Part shown: positions 52,567-61,827 of the stretch, piece after piece | Layout of the letters: each line of letters begins with the position of its first letter | Position numbering within the stretch: the stretch's first letter is position 1 | NCBI RefSeq assembly: GCF_001742185.1 | Contig: NZ_CP015750.1 | Location: forward strand, 930,001-994,000 | Reading direction: 5' to 3' | DNA: 64,000 nucleotides | From: Pectobacterium wasabiae CFBP 3304 | GTDB lineage: Bacteria > Pseudomonadota > Gammaproteobacteria > Enterobacterales > Enterobacteriaceae | Program-made: the position numbers and the translations under genes | Notes under the pieces: model-generated | The model's input: the letters and a program-made list of their open reading frames with translations, nothing else | Database searches by the model: none | Told to the model about the DNA's origin: nothing

Positions 52567-53496
52567 TTATCCCAGTTGTCGTGCGCCAGTCTTATCAAGA
52601 CGGCAAATATGAACAAAACCTTCATCGTTCTGCAAATAGTTATCCCGTAACCAGTCGGCCAGACGCTGCGCGCTCGCCATGTCGTTGCAGACGGAGAATA
52701 ACGTTGGGCCAGAGCCGGAAATACCACAGGCCAGCGCCCCGATGTCTTCAGCAGCCTGGCGTGCAGCAGCAAAGCCAGGCAGCAATTTAGTGCGATAAGG
52801 TTCTGCGATGACATCCTTCATCAGCTTCGCCGCCAGTTCGGCCTGTCCAGTATGGCAAGCGTGGATAAAGCCGGCCAGATAGCGACCATGGCTGATGCAA
52901 TCCTGACGACGGTATTGCGCAGGCAAAATTGCGCGCGCCTCAGCAGTGGACACTTTAATTCCCGGATACGCCATGACCCACAGCCAGTCATCGAACGACG
53001 GCACGGGCTGGCTAATAATGCCGTTTTCTTCCAGCATCAGTTGGACGCCGCCGAGGAAACACGGGGCAACGTTATCGTAGTGAACGCTGCCGGAAATGCG
53101 CCCTTCCAGCTCACCCATCAGCGTCAACAGACGGGTGTCATCCAGCGGTTTGCCACAAAATTCGTTCATCGCCATCAGCCCGGCAACGACAGAACAAGCG
53201 CTGGAACCGAGTCCTGAACCAATCGGCATGTTCTTTTCGAGCGTCATCGCCACGGGCACGGTTTTGCCAATTTCCTGACAGAACAGTTCCCAACACTGAT
53301 ACACAATGTTTTCTTTCGGGTTGTCCGGCAGCTTGCTAACAAAACGCCCTTCATTACGCAGGCTAAACAGATCGGCGGCCTCAACGGAGACGCAATCCCC
53401 CAGCAGTGAACCGTCTACCGGCGAAACGGCCGCGCCCAGCACATCAAATCCGACGCTGACGTTACCGATTGATGCAGGTGCATACACCTTAACCAT
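52567..53496 (-). CDS. thrB: Homoserine kinase
   Basis: A GHMP-family kinase that phosphorylates homoserine. The ATG at 53496 gives [20 protein letters not shown] and 309 residues (310 in E. coli). An upstream in-frame start lies inside thrA. The ATP motif [17 protein letters not shown] and the C-terminal [12 protein letters not shown] are intact. Its start codon overlaps or abuts the end of thrA, as in E. coli. Confidence 0.98.
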   Translation of the reverse strand: MVKVYAPASIGNVSVGFDVLGAAVSPVDGSLLGDCVSVEAADLFSLRNEGRFVSKLPDNPKENIVYQCWELFCQEIGKTVPVAMTLEKNMPIGSGLGSSACSVVAGLMAMNEFCGKPLDDTRLLTLMGELEGRISGSVHYDNVAPCFLGGVQLMLEENGIISQPVPSFDDWLWVMAYPGIKVSTAEARAILPAQYRRQDCISHGRYLAGFIHACHTGQAELAAKLMKDVIAEPYRTKLLPGFAAARQAAEDIGALACGISGSGPTLFSVCNDMASAQRLADWLRDNYLQNDEGFVHICRLDKTGARQLG

Positions 53497-53498
53497 AA

Positions 53499-55958
53499 TT
53501 ATGCTCCCAACTTCCATGACAAGGTGCGCAGCAGATCGGCAAACACACCAGCAGCGGTAACATCGTTACCCGCACCATAACCACGCAACACGAGCGGCAA
53601 TGGCTGATAATAACGGCTGTAGAATGCCAGCGCATTCTCGCCATCTTTGACTTTAAACAGCGGATCGTTGCCGCCAACGGCAGCGATCTTGACCTTACAG
53701 CGGCCTTCTTCAATGACGCCGACATAGCGCAACACTTTACCTTCATCACGCGCTTGTGCAACACGGCTGGCAAACTCATCGTCTACCGTCGGCAGGCGTT
53801 GCATAAAGCTGGAAACATCGCCGGAAGCATCGAAGCTGGCAGGCAGGACGGATTCAACCTCAATATCGCCCAGCTCCAACTGATAACCCGCTTCACGCGC
53901 CAGGATCAGCAACTTACGCGCCACGTCCATACCGGACAGATCGTCGCGCGGATCGGGTTCGGTATAGCCTTTTTCCTTCGCCTGCGTGGTCGCTTCCGAC
54001 AGCGACATGCCTTCATCGAGTTTACCGAAAATAAAGGACAGTGAGCCAGAGAGAATGCCGGTAAAACGAATCAGTTCATCACCCGCATTCAGCAGATTTT
54101 GCAGATTCTCAATCACCGGCAAGCCAGCACCGACGTTGGTGTCATACAGGAAACGACGACGGGATTTCGCCGCAGCGCTACGCAGTTGATGATAATAGTT
54201 CATCGACCCGGTGTTGGCTTTCTTGTTTGGCGTCACTACGTGGAAACCGTCAGCCAGAAAATCCACATACTGATCGGCTACCGCCTGATTAGAGGTACAA
54301 TCGACGATTACCGGATTCAGCAGATGATATTCTTTCACCAGACGAATCAGACGGCCCAGATTGAACGGCTCACGGGCTTTCGCCAGATCTTCACGCCAGT
54401 TATCCATCGAAATGCCGTTAATGTTGGTCAACATCGCCTTGGAATTGGCGATCCCACACACGCGCAGGTCGATATGTTTGTCTTTCAGCCACGGCTGCTG
54501 GCGGTGGATCTGCTCCAGCAATGCACCACCCACGCCGCCGACGCCGATAACAAACACGTCAATTACCTGATCGGTGTTAAACAACATCTGGTGAGCAACA
54601 CGCACCCCGGTGGTGGCGACATCATTGTTGACCACGACGGAGATCGAGCGCTCAGACGACCCCTGTGCAATAGCCACGATATTGATATTTGCCGTTGCCA
54701 GCGCCGAGAACAGACGCGCAGACAGGCCGCGCAGCGTGCGCATGCCATCACCCACCACAGAGAGGATGGCTAAACGTTCCATCACATCCAGCGGCTCCAG
54801 CACACCCTCTTTCAGTTCCAGATAAAATTCGTCTTCCAGCGTTTTTCTGGCACGCGCCAGTTCGTTCTGCGATACGCAGAAGCTGATGCTGTATTCAGAA
54901 GAGGACTGCGTGATCAGCACCACTGAGATACCCGCGCGTGACATGGCAGCGAACACGCGCGCCGCCATACCGACCATGCCTTTCATACCGGGACCGGATA
55001 CGTTGATCATCGCCATGTTATTCAGGTTGGTAATGCCTTTCACCGGGTACTGAGTATCGGAACTGTCCATACCGATGAGCGTACCGGGAGCCTGAGGATT
55101 TTCGGTGTTCTTGATGAGGCAGGGAATTTGGAACTGGGCGATAGGAGCGATGGTGCGAGGGTGGAGAACTTTGGCGCCGAAATACGACAGTTCCATCGCC
55201 TCCTGGTAGGACATCGATTTCAACAAGCGGGCATCCGGCACCTGACGCGGATCGCAGGTATACACGCCATCGACATCGGTCCAGATCTCACAGCAGTCTG
55301 CACGCAAGCACGCGGCCAGCACTGCGGCTGAATAGTCTGAACCGTTGCGACCTAACACCACCAGTTCACCTTTGTCATTACCAGCAGTGAAGCCTGCCAT
55401 CAGGATCACATGATCTTTCGGGATCGCGCTTTCGGCGATACGTCGAGTCGATTCGGTAATATCCACGGTAGATTCGAGATAGTGTCCCTGCGCCAGCAGT
55501 TTCTCGACCGGATTGATGACGGAAACGCCATAGCCACGCGCCTGAAAGACCGCTTCCATGATAGCGATAGACAGCTTTTCCCCCCGGCAGATGATCGCCG
55601 CATTCACGCTATCAGGGCATTGCCCCAGCAGAGCAATACCGTGCAGAACGTGTTTCAGTTGTGCAAACTCCTGATCCACGAATGCCTTCAGGCGGGCATG
55701 GTCAAAGCCAGGCTGGGATGCAGCAAGACCTTGCAGCAGCGAAGAAAAGATCGTTTCGGCGTCGTTTAAATGCGGCAGAATATCTTGTCCGGCGACGGTT
55801 TTTTCAATCATGGCAACCAGATGGTTGGTAATTTTCGCCGGCGCGGATAATACGGTAGCCACCTGTCCCTGGCGCGCGTTGTTTTCGATAATGTCAGCAA
55901 CGCGGGCAAAGCGCTCCGCATTCGCTACTGAAGTCCCGCCAAATTTCAACACTCGCAT
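53499..55958 (-). CDS. thrA: Bifunctional aspartokinase I / homoserine dehydrogenase I
   Basis: Catalyses the first and third steps from aspartate to threonine and is feedback-inhibited by threonine. The ATG at 55958 gives [20 protein letters not shown] and 819 residues (820 in E. coli). The kinase has [15 protein letters not shown] and is followed by the tandem ACT regulatory part ([20 protein letters not shown]). The dehydrogenase begins [17 protein letters not shown] and has the catalytic region [16 protein letters not shown]. It is preceded by the attenuator. Confidence 0.98.
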   Translation of the reverse strand: MRVLKFGGTSVANAERFARVADIIENNARQGQVATVLSAPAKITNHLVAMIEKTVAGQDILPHLNDAETIFSSLLQGLAASQPGFDHARLKAFVDQEFAQLKHVLHGIALLGQCPDSVNAAIICRGEKLSIAIMEAVFQARGYGVSVINPVEKLLAQGHYLESTVDITESTRRIAESAIPKDHVILMAGFTAGNDKGELVVLGRNGSDYSAAVLAACLRADCCEIWTDVDGVYTCDPRQVPDARLLKSMSYQEAMELSYFGAKVLHPRTIAPIAQFQIPCLIKNTENPQAPGTLIGMDSSDTQYPVKGITNLNNMAMINVSGPGMKGMVGMAARVFAAMSRAGISVVLITQSSSEYSISFCVSQNELARARKTLEDEFYLELKEGVLEPLDVMERLAILSVVGDGMRTLRGLSARLFSALATANINIVAIAQGSSERSISVVVNNDVATTGVRVAHQMLFNTDQVIDVFVIGVGGVGGALLEQIHRQQPWLKDKHIDLRVCGIANSKAMLTNINGISMDNWREDLAKAREPFNLGRLIRLVKEYHLLNPVIVDCTSNQAVADQYVDFLADGFHVVTPNKKANTGSMNYYHQLRSAAAKSRRRFLYDTNVGAGLPVIENLQNLLNAGDELIRFTGILSGSLSFIFGKLDEGMSLSEATTQAKEKGYTEPDPRDDLSGMDVARKLLILAREAGYQLELGDIEVESVLPASFDASGDVSSFMQRLPTVDDEFASRVAQARDEGKVLRYVGVIEEGRCKVKIAAVGGNDPLFKVKDGENALAFYSRYYQPLPLVLRGYGAGNDVTAAGVFADLLRTLSWKLGA

Positions 55959-56049
55959 TTTTATCTGTTCTCCTGAATTTCTGCCAACCAAACGCCGGAA
56001 GCGTTTTTTGTATGCCGCTTACAGACGGCGTTGAGGGATAACCTGCCAT

Positions 56050-56085
56050 AAAAAAAAAGCCCGCACTGTTCGGTGCGGGCTTTTT
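56050..56085 (-). terminator. thr operon attenuator
   Basis: On the minus strand AGCCCGCAC ... GTGCGGGCT is followed by nine T. It lies between thrL and thrA. The last codons of thrL (GGTGCGGGC at about 56107-56115) repeat the 3' arm and can pair with the 5' arm, so ribosome stalling at Thr/Ile codons would choose between the structures. Confidence 0.92.
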
Positions 56086-56103
56086 CTGGAATCTTGGTAT
56101 GCG

Positions 56104-56172
56104 TCAGCCCGCACCGTTACTGGTTGTATCGGTGATGGTAATAATCGTGGTGATCAGGCTGATAGTGCGCAT
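56104..56172 (-). CDS. thrL: thr operon leader peptide
   Basis: A 22-residue reading frame starting MRTISLITTIITITDTTS and ending NGAG. Seven of its residues are Thr and five are Ile, the two amino acids that control the operon through attenuation. Stalling on these codons when charged tRNA is scarce allows transcription into thrA. The stop lies 19 nt before the terminator's base. E. coli ThrL is 21 residues and similarly rich in Thr and Ile. Confidence 0.95.
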   Translation of the reverse strand: MRTISLITTIITITDTTSNGAG

Positions 56173-56214
56173 GCTAAAATCGAATCTCATTAGAAGTAGA
56201 GTTATCTGCCCTAT

Positions 56215-56243
56215 TAGTTAGGCTAATCGCCCTTTTAAGTCAA
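56215..56243 (-). promoter_or_regulatory. thr operon promoter
   Basis: On the minus strand TTGACT (56243-56238) and TAACTA (56220-56215) are separated by exactly 17 nt. They lie 43 nt upstream of the thrL start, the expected place for the operon promoter. Confidence 0.7.
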
Positions 56244-56383
56244 CGGATTTCTTTTTTTTCTTCTCGTCGAATAAAAAACGCCTACCGCTAAACCCACTGC
56301 TAACGCAGAAATAAGCCGGACAAACCATTGCCAAAATACGCGTTTCAATATGTTCGACTGCCAAAAAAGCCATCTCTGCTATC

Positions 56384-57070
56384 TTATTTCGGCAATCTTT
56401 TTTCGATATCGTGTAGCAACCGATGGAGCATCGCCGTATCACGCTGCTCTAAACGCCCCAATCGCTGATGCAGCCAGTCCCGCAGTTTTTCATCGTCCTC
56501 AACGGTCAAATTAACCAGTAGCCGATCCAGACGATCGTGCAGCGCCGACAATTGGCCCGCTACTGCTGGCTGCACCGCTTCCGGCTTGACCTGCATGAGC
56601 CCAGACAACTGGTAACAGAATACCATCACCGCCTGGCCAAGATTCAGCGAAGGATAGTCCGCTTTCATTGGCACGCCGGTTAACACATCTGCCAGTTCAA
56701 GCTCTTCATTCGTCAGGCCGGTATCTTCGCGGCCGAACACCAACGCCGCAGACGCCATCCAGTGGCTCTTCTCCTGCAATAGGTCTGTCAGTTCTGCTGG
56801 CGTGCAGTAATAGCGAAATTTAGCCCGACTGCGTGCGGTGGTCGCCACCGTAAAATCAACATCTGCCAGTGCATCTGCCAGCGAGGAAAATACCTGAACG
56901 TTATCCAGAATATCTCCTGAACCGTGTGCCACCCAGCGGGCCGCAGGTTCTTGGTGTGCCGTGCTACCGACAATACGTAAACTGCTGAATCCCATCGTCT
57001 TCATCGCACGAGCCGCCGCCCCTACATTCTCTGCCCGAGCGGGCTCAACCAAAATAATATGAAACTGCAT
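56384..57070 (-). CDS. yjtD: TrmJ-type RNA 2'-O-methyltransferase (LasT/YjtD)
   Basis: A SpoU-class (SPOUT) methyltransferase of 228 residues, equal to E. coli YjtD (LasT), and related to TrmJ. The ATG at 57070 is chosen because GGGGAG lies just upstream; 37 further in-frame codons upstream look non-coding. Motifs include VEPARAENVGAAARAMKTMG, LVFGREDTGLTNEEL and PSLNLGQAVMV, which form the knot and SAM site. The RNA target is not established. It lies next to thrL, as in E. coli. Confidence 0.93.
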   Translation of the reverse strand: MQFHIILVEPARAENVGAAARAMKTMGFSSLRIVGSTAHQEPAARWVAHGSGDILDNVQVFSSLADALADVDFTVATTARSRAKFRYYCTPAELTDLLQEKSHWMASAALVFGREDTGLTNEELELADVLTGVPMKADYPSLNLGQAVMVFCYQLSGLMQVKPEAVQPAVAGQLSALHDRLDRLLVNLTVEDDEKLRDWLHQRLGRLEQRDTAMLHRLLHDIEKRLPK

Positions 57071-57826
57071 AGACTCCCCAGTATGGGTTAGTACGCTCTG
57101 GCACTCTTTGCGCCAGCAGGTCAATAACATGGTCCTGTAATCGATAGCGTCATTAATAACGATTGATTGATAACGGCCCATCGATAGCGATCTATCACTC
57201 GCTACAGGTAGAAAATTAACAATAAACCAACAGAATTTCTGGCATCCGCTCAGCCTTTGATAGGAAACATCGAGGAGTCCAAAAAATGGGCGGGAAGAAA
57301 AACCCTAAGAAGAACAGGGTAAATTATTTTATTTCAATAAGTTATAAAAACATCAACGTCTGTGTAGCGTCAATTATGATTATTGGCATTTGCTATGCTA
57401 AATCGTTCATAAAAAGTGCTAAATTGTGACATAAACAGGCAATCCTATAAGTGTTTATCACAAAATAGTTAACGTGCTAAAATGAAATTTGATATATGTC
57501 AACAGAACCGTAGATTTATCAGCAGGCAAAATCAGCGCTTACTGTTATGTTGCTGTTAATAAGGTTAAACTGTGCGCCACTTTGAGCGCAGTTAAATTAG
57601 CGCCACGCTCACCCGCTAGCAGTACCTCTAAGCGGGTAGAGAATGAACACCAGTAACGCATTTACGTACTTGAGTCTGATGTTGAGCGAGAGCGTAGTTT
57701 ACCTCGATAAGCTCCAGGGAAATACCCGGAATAACTGGCGTTGTAGCCAGCGGGCCAGCAGGGTATGACAGCGACTTCTGTACTTCCGATTTCTATAATT
57801 TAAGTTGGCAATTTTAGGTAGCAAAC
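57071..57826. other. Long intergenic region upstream of arcA
   Basis: About 750 bases without a supported gene. An FNR-like site is at 57489-57502. The last 250 bases have a structured, less AT-rich character and probably form a long arcA leader; arcA also has a long leader with several promoters in E. coli. No sRNA could be named. Confidence 0.5.
57489..57502 (+). promoter_or_regulatory. FNR-like site upstream of arcA
   Basis: TTGATATATGTCAA differs at one base from the FNR consensus TTGATNNNNATCAA. It is about 325 nt before arcA. FNR activates arcA in E. coli under anaerobic conditions. Confidence 0.6.
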
Positions 57827-58543
57827 ATGCAGACGCCGCACATTCTTATTGTTGAAGACGAGTTGGTAACCCGTAATACCCTCAAAAGTATTTTTGAGGC
57901 CGAAGGGTACGTTGTCCACGAAGCCACCGATGGCGCAGAAATGCACCATATTTTGTCCGAAAATGACATCAATCTGGTGATCATGGACATCAACCTGCCA
58001 GGGAAAAACGGCCTATTGCTGGCACGTGAGCTGCGTGAGCAAGCTACCGTTGCCTTGATGTTCCTCACCGGTCGTGACAATGAAGTCGATAAGATTCTTG
58101 GTCTGGAAATCGGTGCGGATGATTACATCACCAAACCGTTCAACCCACGTGAATTGACGATCCGCGCACGTAACCTGCTGTCACGTACCATGAATTTGGG
58201 CAGTGGCACTGAAGAGCGTCGTCTGGTGGAAAGCTATCGCTTCAACGGCTGGGAACTGGATATCAATAGCCGTTCTCTGATCAGCCCGGCTGGCGAGCAA
58301 TACAAGCTGCCGCGCAGTGAATTCCGCGCCATGCTGCACTTCTGCGAAAACCCGGGCAAGATTCAGTCCCGTGCTGAACTGCTGAAGAAAATGACGGGTC
58401 GCGAGCTTAAGCCGCATGACCGTACTGTTGATGTCACTATCCGCCGTATCCGCAAGCACTTTGAATCAACGGCCGATACGCCAGAAATCATCGCGACGAT
58501 CCACGGTGAAGGCTACCGCTTCTGCGGCGATCTGGATAACTAA
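57827..58543 (+). CDS. arcA: Response regulator ArcA
   Basis: The regulator of the Arc system for anoxic redox control, phosphorylated by ArcB. The 238-residue protein equals E. coli in length. The receiver has the acidic pair VEDE, the phosphorylated Asp in [10 protein letters not shown] (residue 54) and Lys in TKPFNPREL. The C-terminal OmpR-type winged helix has [17 protein letters not shown] terminator follows immediately. Confidence 0.98.
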   Translation: MQTPHILIVEDELVTRNTLKSIFEAEGYVVHEATDGAEMHHILSENDINLVIMDINLPGKNGLLLARELREQATVALMFLTGRDNEVDKILGLEIGADDYITKPFNPRELTIRARNLLSRTMNLGSGTEERRLVESYRFNGWELDINSRSLISPAGEQYKLPRSEFRAMLHFCENPGKIQSRAELLKKMTGRELKPHDRTVDVTIRRIRKHFESTADTPEIIATIHGEGYRFCGDLDN

Positions 58544-58550
58544 TCCTACT

Positions 58551-58582
58551 CAGCCGGAGCAGGTTTCTGTTCCGGCTGTTTT
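58551..58582 (+). terminator. arcA terminator
   Basis: AGCCGGA ... TCCGGCT with a loop of about 12 nt is followed by GTTTTTC, 8 nt after the arcA stop. Confidence 0.85.
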
Positions 58583-58599
58583 TCCCTTCTTACCGCCTG

Positions 58600-59082
58600 C
58601 TATTCACCCTTTCCCCACGGCATCACCGGCACCGCACTTAGCGCATTTTTTGGCGAACCATCCACCAGTCGATCAGAGTAAGCAAGATAGATCAGAGAAC
58701 TGCGTTTTTGATCGTAAAACCGAACAACCTGCAATTTTTTGAAAACCAACGAGGTTCGTTTTTGGAATACCACGGATCCGCGGTTACCACCGTTTTTGAT
58801 TTTATCGGACAGATCAATCGGCCCAACCTGCTGACAAGAAATTGCCGCATCCGACGTGTCTTCCGCCAGCCCTAACCCGCCCTTGATTCCACCGGTTTTA
58901 GCTCGGCTAATGTAACAAGTCACGTTTGCTACATCAGGATCGTCAAACGCTTCCACCACAATCTTATGGTCCGGCCCGAGTAGTTTAAAGACCGTATCGA
59001 CCGATCCCACTTCTTCCGCATTGGCTATGCTAACGGCAGATAGCGCCAGTAGCCCCGCCCCCATGATTCGCTTTATGTTCAT
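58600..59082 (-). CDS. creA: CreA family protein
   Basis: A 160-residue exported protein (157 in E. coli) with a signal peptide ([22 protein letters not shown]). A single CreA domain follows, with [20 protein letters not shown] and CQQVGPID. Two conserved Cys are present and may form a disulfide. The role is unknown. The creBCD genes that follow creA in E. coli are not next to it here: arcA lies on one side and rob on the other. Confidence 0.95.
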   Translation of the reverse strand: MNIKRIMGAGLLALSAVSIANAEEVGSVDTVFKLLGPDHKIVVEAFDDPDVANVTCYISRAKTGGIKGGLGLAEDTSDAAISCQQVGPIDLSDKIKNGGNRGSVVFQKRTSLVFKKLQVVRFYDQKRSSLIYLAYSDRLVDGSPKNALSAVPVMPWGKGE

Positions 59083-59287
59083 ATTTCAGACTCTGTGATA
59101 ATTCATAACAAACGATTAATAACCACAATAAAAAAGAGGATGTACAAAATAAACCGCTTTGTTCAACCCCCTTATCCAAATTACCTGTGGAATATTTTCA
59201 AAAATCTTCGGCAGTACCAACGTGAAAATATTGCTATGATGCGGGATCTCAATACGCTCGCGCTCAATGTGTTTGATGAGGAAGATT

Positions 59288-60175
59288 ATGGATCAAGCCG
59301 GTATCATACGTGACCTACTAAGCTGGCTGGAAAGCCATCTTGACCAACCATTATCACTCGATAATGTGGCAGCGAAAGCAGGTTATTCCAAGTGGCATCT
59401 GCAAAGAATGTTCAAAGACGTAACGGGAAATGCCATTGGTTCCTATATCCGAGCGCGGAGATTGACCAAAGCGGCGGTTGCACTCTGCCTGACCAGTCGC
59501 CCTATCCTTGATATTGCCCTGCAGTACCGTTTTGATTCGCAACAAACTTTTACTCGCGCGTTCAAAAAGCAGTTTGCCCAAACGCCAGCGTCTTACCGTC
59601 GTTCCGATAATTGGAACACCTTTGGCATTCGACCGCCAATCCGGCTTGGTGAATTTACCCTACCACAACCACAGTTTGTGGTACTGCCAGAAACGCAACT
59701 TCTTGGGCTAACGCAAACCTATAACTGTCGCCTTGAACAGATCTGTAACTTCCGCACAGAAATTCGCGTCCACTATTGGCGTCAATTTTTAGGCGAAACC
59801 TGTTCCGTCCCGCCAGTGCTTTACGGGCTGCACCATTCGCGTCCAAGCAAAGAGAAAGACGACGAACACGAGGTGCTCTACACCACCGCGCTGGAGCCGC
59901 AGTACCTGCCCGATGACGTTCACACGGGCGAACCCATTACGCTACCGGGCGGCGACTACGCGATGTTTGTTTTTGAAGGGCCGAAAGACGAGCTACAGGA
60001 TTTCATCATTACCCTGTATGACACATGCCTGCCAACCTTTCAGCTCACCCGTCGCAAAGGGTTCGATGCCGAGCGTTTTCACCCCAACCGCGATACCGAT
60101 GGGGAAATACCCGACATCATTCGCTGCGAGTATTTTATCCCCATCCAACATCCAGAGCCGCTCTCAGCGCTGTAA
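59288..60175 (+). CDS. rob: AraC/XylS-family regulator Rob
   Basis: A regulator of the MarA/SoxS/Rob regulon for efflux and solvent and antibiotic tolerance. The ATG at 59288, preceded by GAGGAAG, gives MDQAGIIRDLLSWLESHLDQ and 295 residues (289 in E. coli). Two helix-turn-helix motifs occupy the first 110 residues (AAKAGYSKWHLQRMF, ALQYRFDSQQTFTRAFKKQF). The C-terminal GyrI-like ligand-binding domain follows (VLYGLHHSRPSKEKDDEHEV). It converges on gpmB with a 12-nt overlap. Confidence 0.96.
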   Translation: MDQAGIIRDLLSWLESHLDQPLSLDNVAAKAGYSKWHLQRMFKDVTGNAIGSYIRARRLTKAAVALCLTSRPILDIALQYRFDSQQTFTRAFKKQFAQTPASYRRSDNWNTFGIRPPIRLGEFTLPQPQFVVLPETQLLGLTQTYNCRLEQICNFRTEIRVHYWRQFLGETCSVPPVLYGLHHSRPSKEKDDEHEVLYTTALEPQYLPDDVHTGEPITLPGGDYAMFVFEGPKDELQDFIITLYDTCLPTFQLTRRKGFDAERFHPNRDTDGEIPDIIRCEYFIPIQHPEPLSAL

Positions 60176-60814
60176 TTCATCCAGCGCCGGAATATCCAAA
60201 TGGGAAATATCTCCGGCCGTTTCCACCACCCAACCTGGTGCCAGCCACGGGCTTTGCTGATAATCGATGCGCGACAGGGAACAGTTGCGCAGACGCAAAC
60301 GCCGCTCAGCCGACGCCGGTAGCCCTAGAACCGTACTCAGCAGGCACCCTAACGCCATCCCGTGGCTCACCAGTAGCGGGCGACTCCCTGCCGGCAGCGT
60401 CAGGCAGCGTTCCAGAACGCCATGCATGCGTAATGCCACATCAACCATCGATTCACCTTCTGGGATACGGCCATCGGGCGTGCCATCCACCAGCCCTTTG
60501 CGCCACCCTTCTTCTTCAGCGGTCAGCGAATCCAGATCGCGTGCTTCTAATACACCCATGTTCAATTCACGCAGCCCAGGCTCCAGGATTATCTGGCAAT
60601 TACTACTAGATTTAGCGATGATTTCTGTTGTCTGACGCGTTCTTCCGAGATCGCTGGTAAAAATATGCGTAATCCCTAACGTCCTGATTCGTTCAGCAAC
60701 TTGCTCTGCCTGCTGCTCACCTCTTGGCGTCAGCGCACTGTCCGATTGACCCTGAATACGTCGAGCCACATTCCATTCTGTTTCGCCGTGGCGAACAAGA
60801 TATACCTGTAACAT
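60164..60814 (-). CDS. gpmB: Histidine phosphatase GpmB
   Basis: A 216-residue phosphoglycerate mutase-like protein (215 in E. coli) with the catalytic His in YLVRHGETEWN and the second His in LLVSHGMALGCLL. The family name is a mutase, but the protein has been found to act as a phosphatase. It overlaps rob in the opposite direction and is divergent from yjjX by 50 nt. Confidence 0.95.
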   Translation of the reverse strand: MLQVYLVRHGETEWNVARRIQGQSDSALTPRGEQQAEQVAERIRTLGITHIFTSDLGRTRQTTEIIAKSSSNCQIILEPGLRELNMGVLEARDLDSLTAEEEGWRKGLVDGTPDGRIPEGESMVDVALRMHGVLERCLTLPAGSRPLLVSHGMALGCLLSTVLGLPASAERRLRLRNCSLSRIDYQQSPWLAPGWVVETAGDISHLDIPALDELQR

Positions 60815-60864
60815 GGTTATTTTCCGTTATACTGCGTCAAATTAACTAAAGGTACGAAACTGTT

Positions 60865-61404
60865 ATGTATCACGTTGTCGCTGCAACTACCAACCCGGCA
60901 AAAATTAAGGCTATTACTCTGGCATTCACCGATGTCTTTGGTGCAGAAAATTGCCGCATCGAAGGCGTTGACGTCGATAGCGGCGTCCCACGTCAGCCTC
61001 TCGGCTCTCTTGAAACCCGTACCGGTGCCAGAAACCGCGTGATGATGGCTCGTCAGGTACGGCCGGAAGCCGATTTTTGGGTCGGTGTCGAAGCAGGCAT
61101 TGAAGAAAGTATGACTTTCGCCTGGATGGTGATAGAAAATGCTCACCTGCGTGGCGAATCACGTTCTGCAAGCCTGGTCCTTCCAGAAAGTATATTACAT
61201 GGTATCCGTGAAGGGCGGGAATTAGGTGATGAAATGGAACGTTTGACGGGTGTTCAGAACATTAAACATAAAGGTGGAGCCATCGGCGTCTTCACCGATG
61301 GCAAATTGTCACGTACCAGCGTATATCATCAAGCGTTGCTGCTGGCGCTGGTGCCGTTCCATAACCCGATCTATCAGATTCCCGTTCAGACAGCGAAACA
61401 GTAA
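60865..61404 (+). CDS. yjjX: Inosine/xanthosine triphosphatase YjjX
   Basis: A 179-residue house-cleaning enzyme (170 in E. coli) that hydrolyses ITP and XTP, so keeping damaged purines out of nucleic acids. The typical start [18 protein letters not shown] and the motif [15 protein letters not shown] are present, with the later block [11 protein letters not shown]. It converges on trpR with a 3-nt gap. Confidence 0.95.
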   Translation: MYHVVAATTNPAKIKAITLAFTDVFGAENCRIEGVDVDSGVPRQPLGSLETRTGARNRVMMARQVRPEADFWVGVEAGIEESMTFAWMVIENAHLRGESRSASLVLPESILHGIREGRELGDEMERLTGVQNIKHKGGAIGVFTDGKLSRTSVYHQALLLALVPFHNPIYQIPVQTAKQ

Positions 61405-61407
61405 CGG

Positions 61408-61755
61408 TTACGCGTCGTCACCCAACGGTTTATTTGCCGATAGCAACTGCGCTTCCAGCCAGCTTTTTAACGCGGGGGGCGCGGCTTTTAGACTATTTGA
61501 ACCGCGCGTAATCGTAGCAATTCCCGCCCCTAGCTCGCTTTTCAGCTCACGCTGGCTCATTTCACCCCGCATTAACTCTTGCACAATTCGCACCCGCGTT
61601 CCCAACGCGGTACGCTCATCCGGCGTCAACAGCAGTTGCAACAATGGCAGTTGGAGATCTTTTTCAATTGATTGCTGCAATAACGCGACAAAGCGTAACC
61701 AATGCTCATTGTCTTGTTCAGAAAGTGTCGGGTCGATAAGCGATAACGGAGTCAT
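61408..61755 (-). CDS. trpR: Trp repressor
   Basis: TrpR represses the trp operon, aroH and its own gene when bound to tryptophan. The 115-residue protein (108 in E. coli) starts [20 protein letters not shown]. It has the helix-turn-helix in [20 protein letters not shown]. An operator lies just upstream, which indicates autoregulation. Confidence 0.96.
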   Translation of the reverse strand: MTPLSLIDPTLSEQDNEHWLRFVALLQQSIEKDLQLPLLQLLLTPDERTALGTRVRIVQELMRGEMSQRELKSELGAGIATITRGSNSLKAAPPALKSWLEAQLLSANKPLGDDA

Positions 61756-61765
61756 AATGGGCTGC

Positions 61766-61784
61766 CATACTATTTAACTAGTAC
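61766..61784 (-). promoter_or_regulatory. Trp operator upstream of trpR
   Basis: On the minus strand GTACTAGTTAAATAGTATG fits the operator consensus GTACTAGTT-AACTAGTAC with few mismatches. It ends 11 nt before the trpR start, so it overlaps the promoter or the early transcript. Confidence 0.8.
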
Positions 61785-61827
61785 GGCAGCATAACATAAT
61801 TTCAGGGAACGATCGCAACGCCGCGTC

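Noticed and set aside
56218..56442. Minus-strand frame of 74 codons upstream of thrL
   Set aside because: It overlaps the thr promoter and the end of yjtD, has low-complexity Lys and no ribosome binding site.
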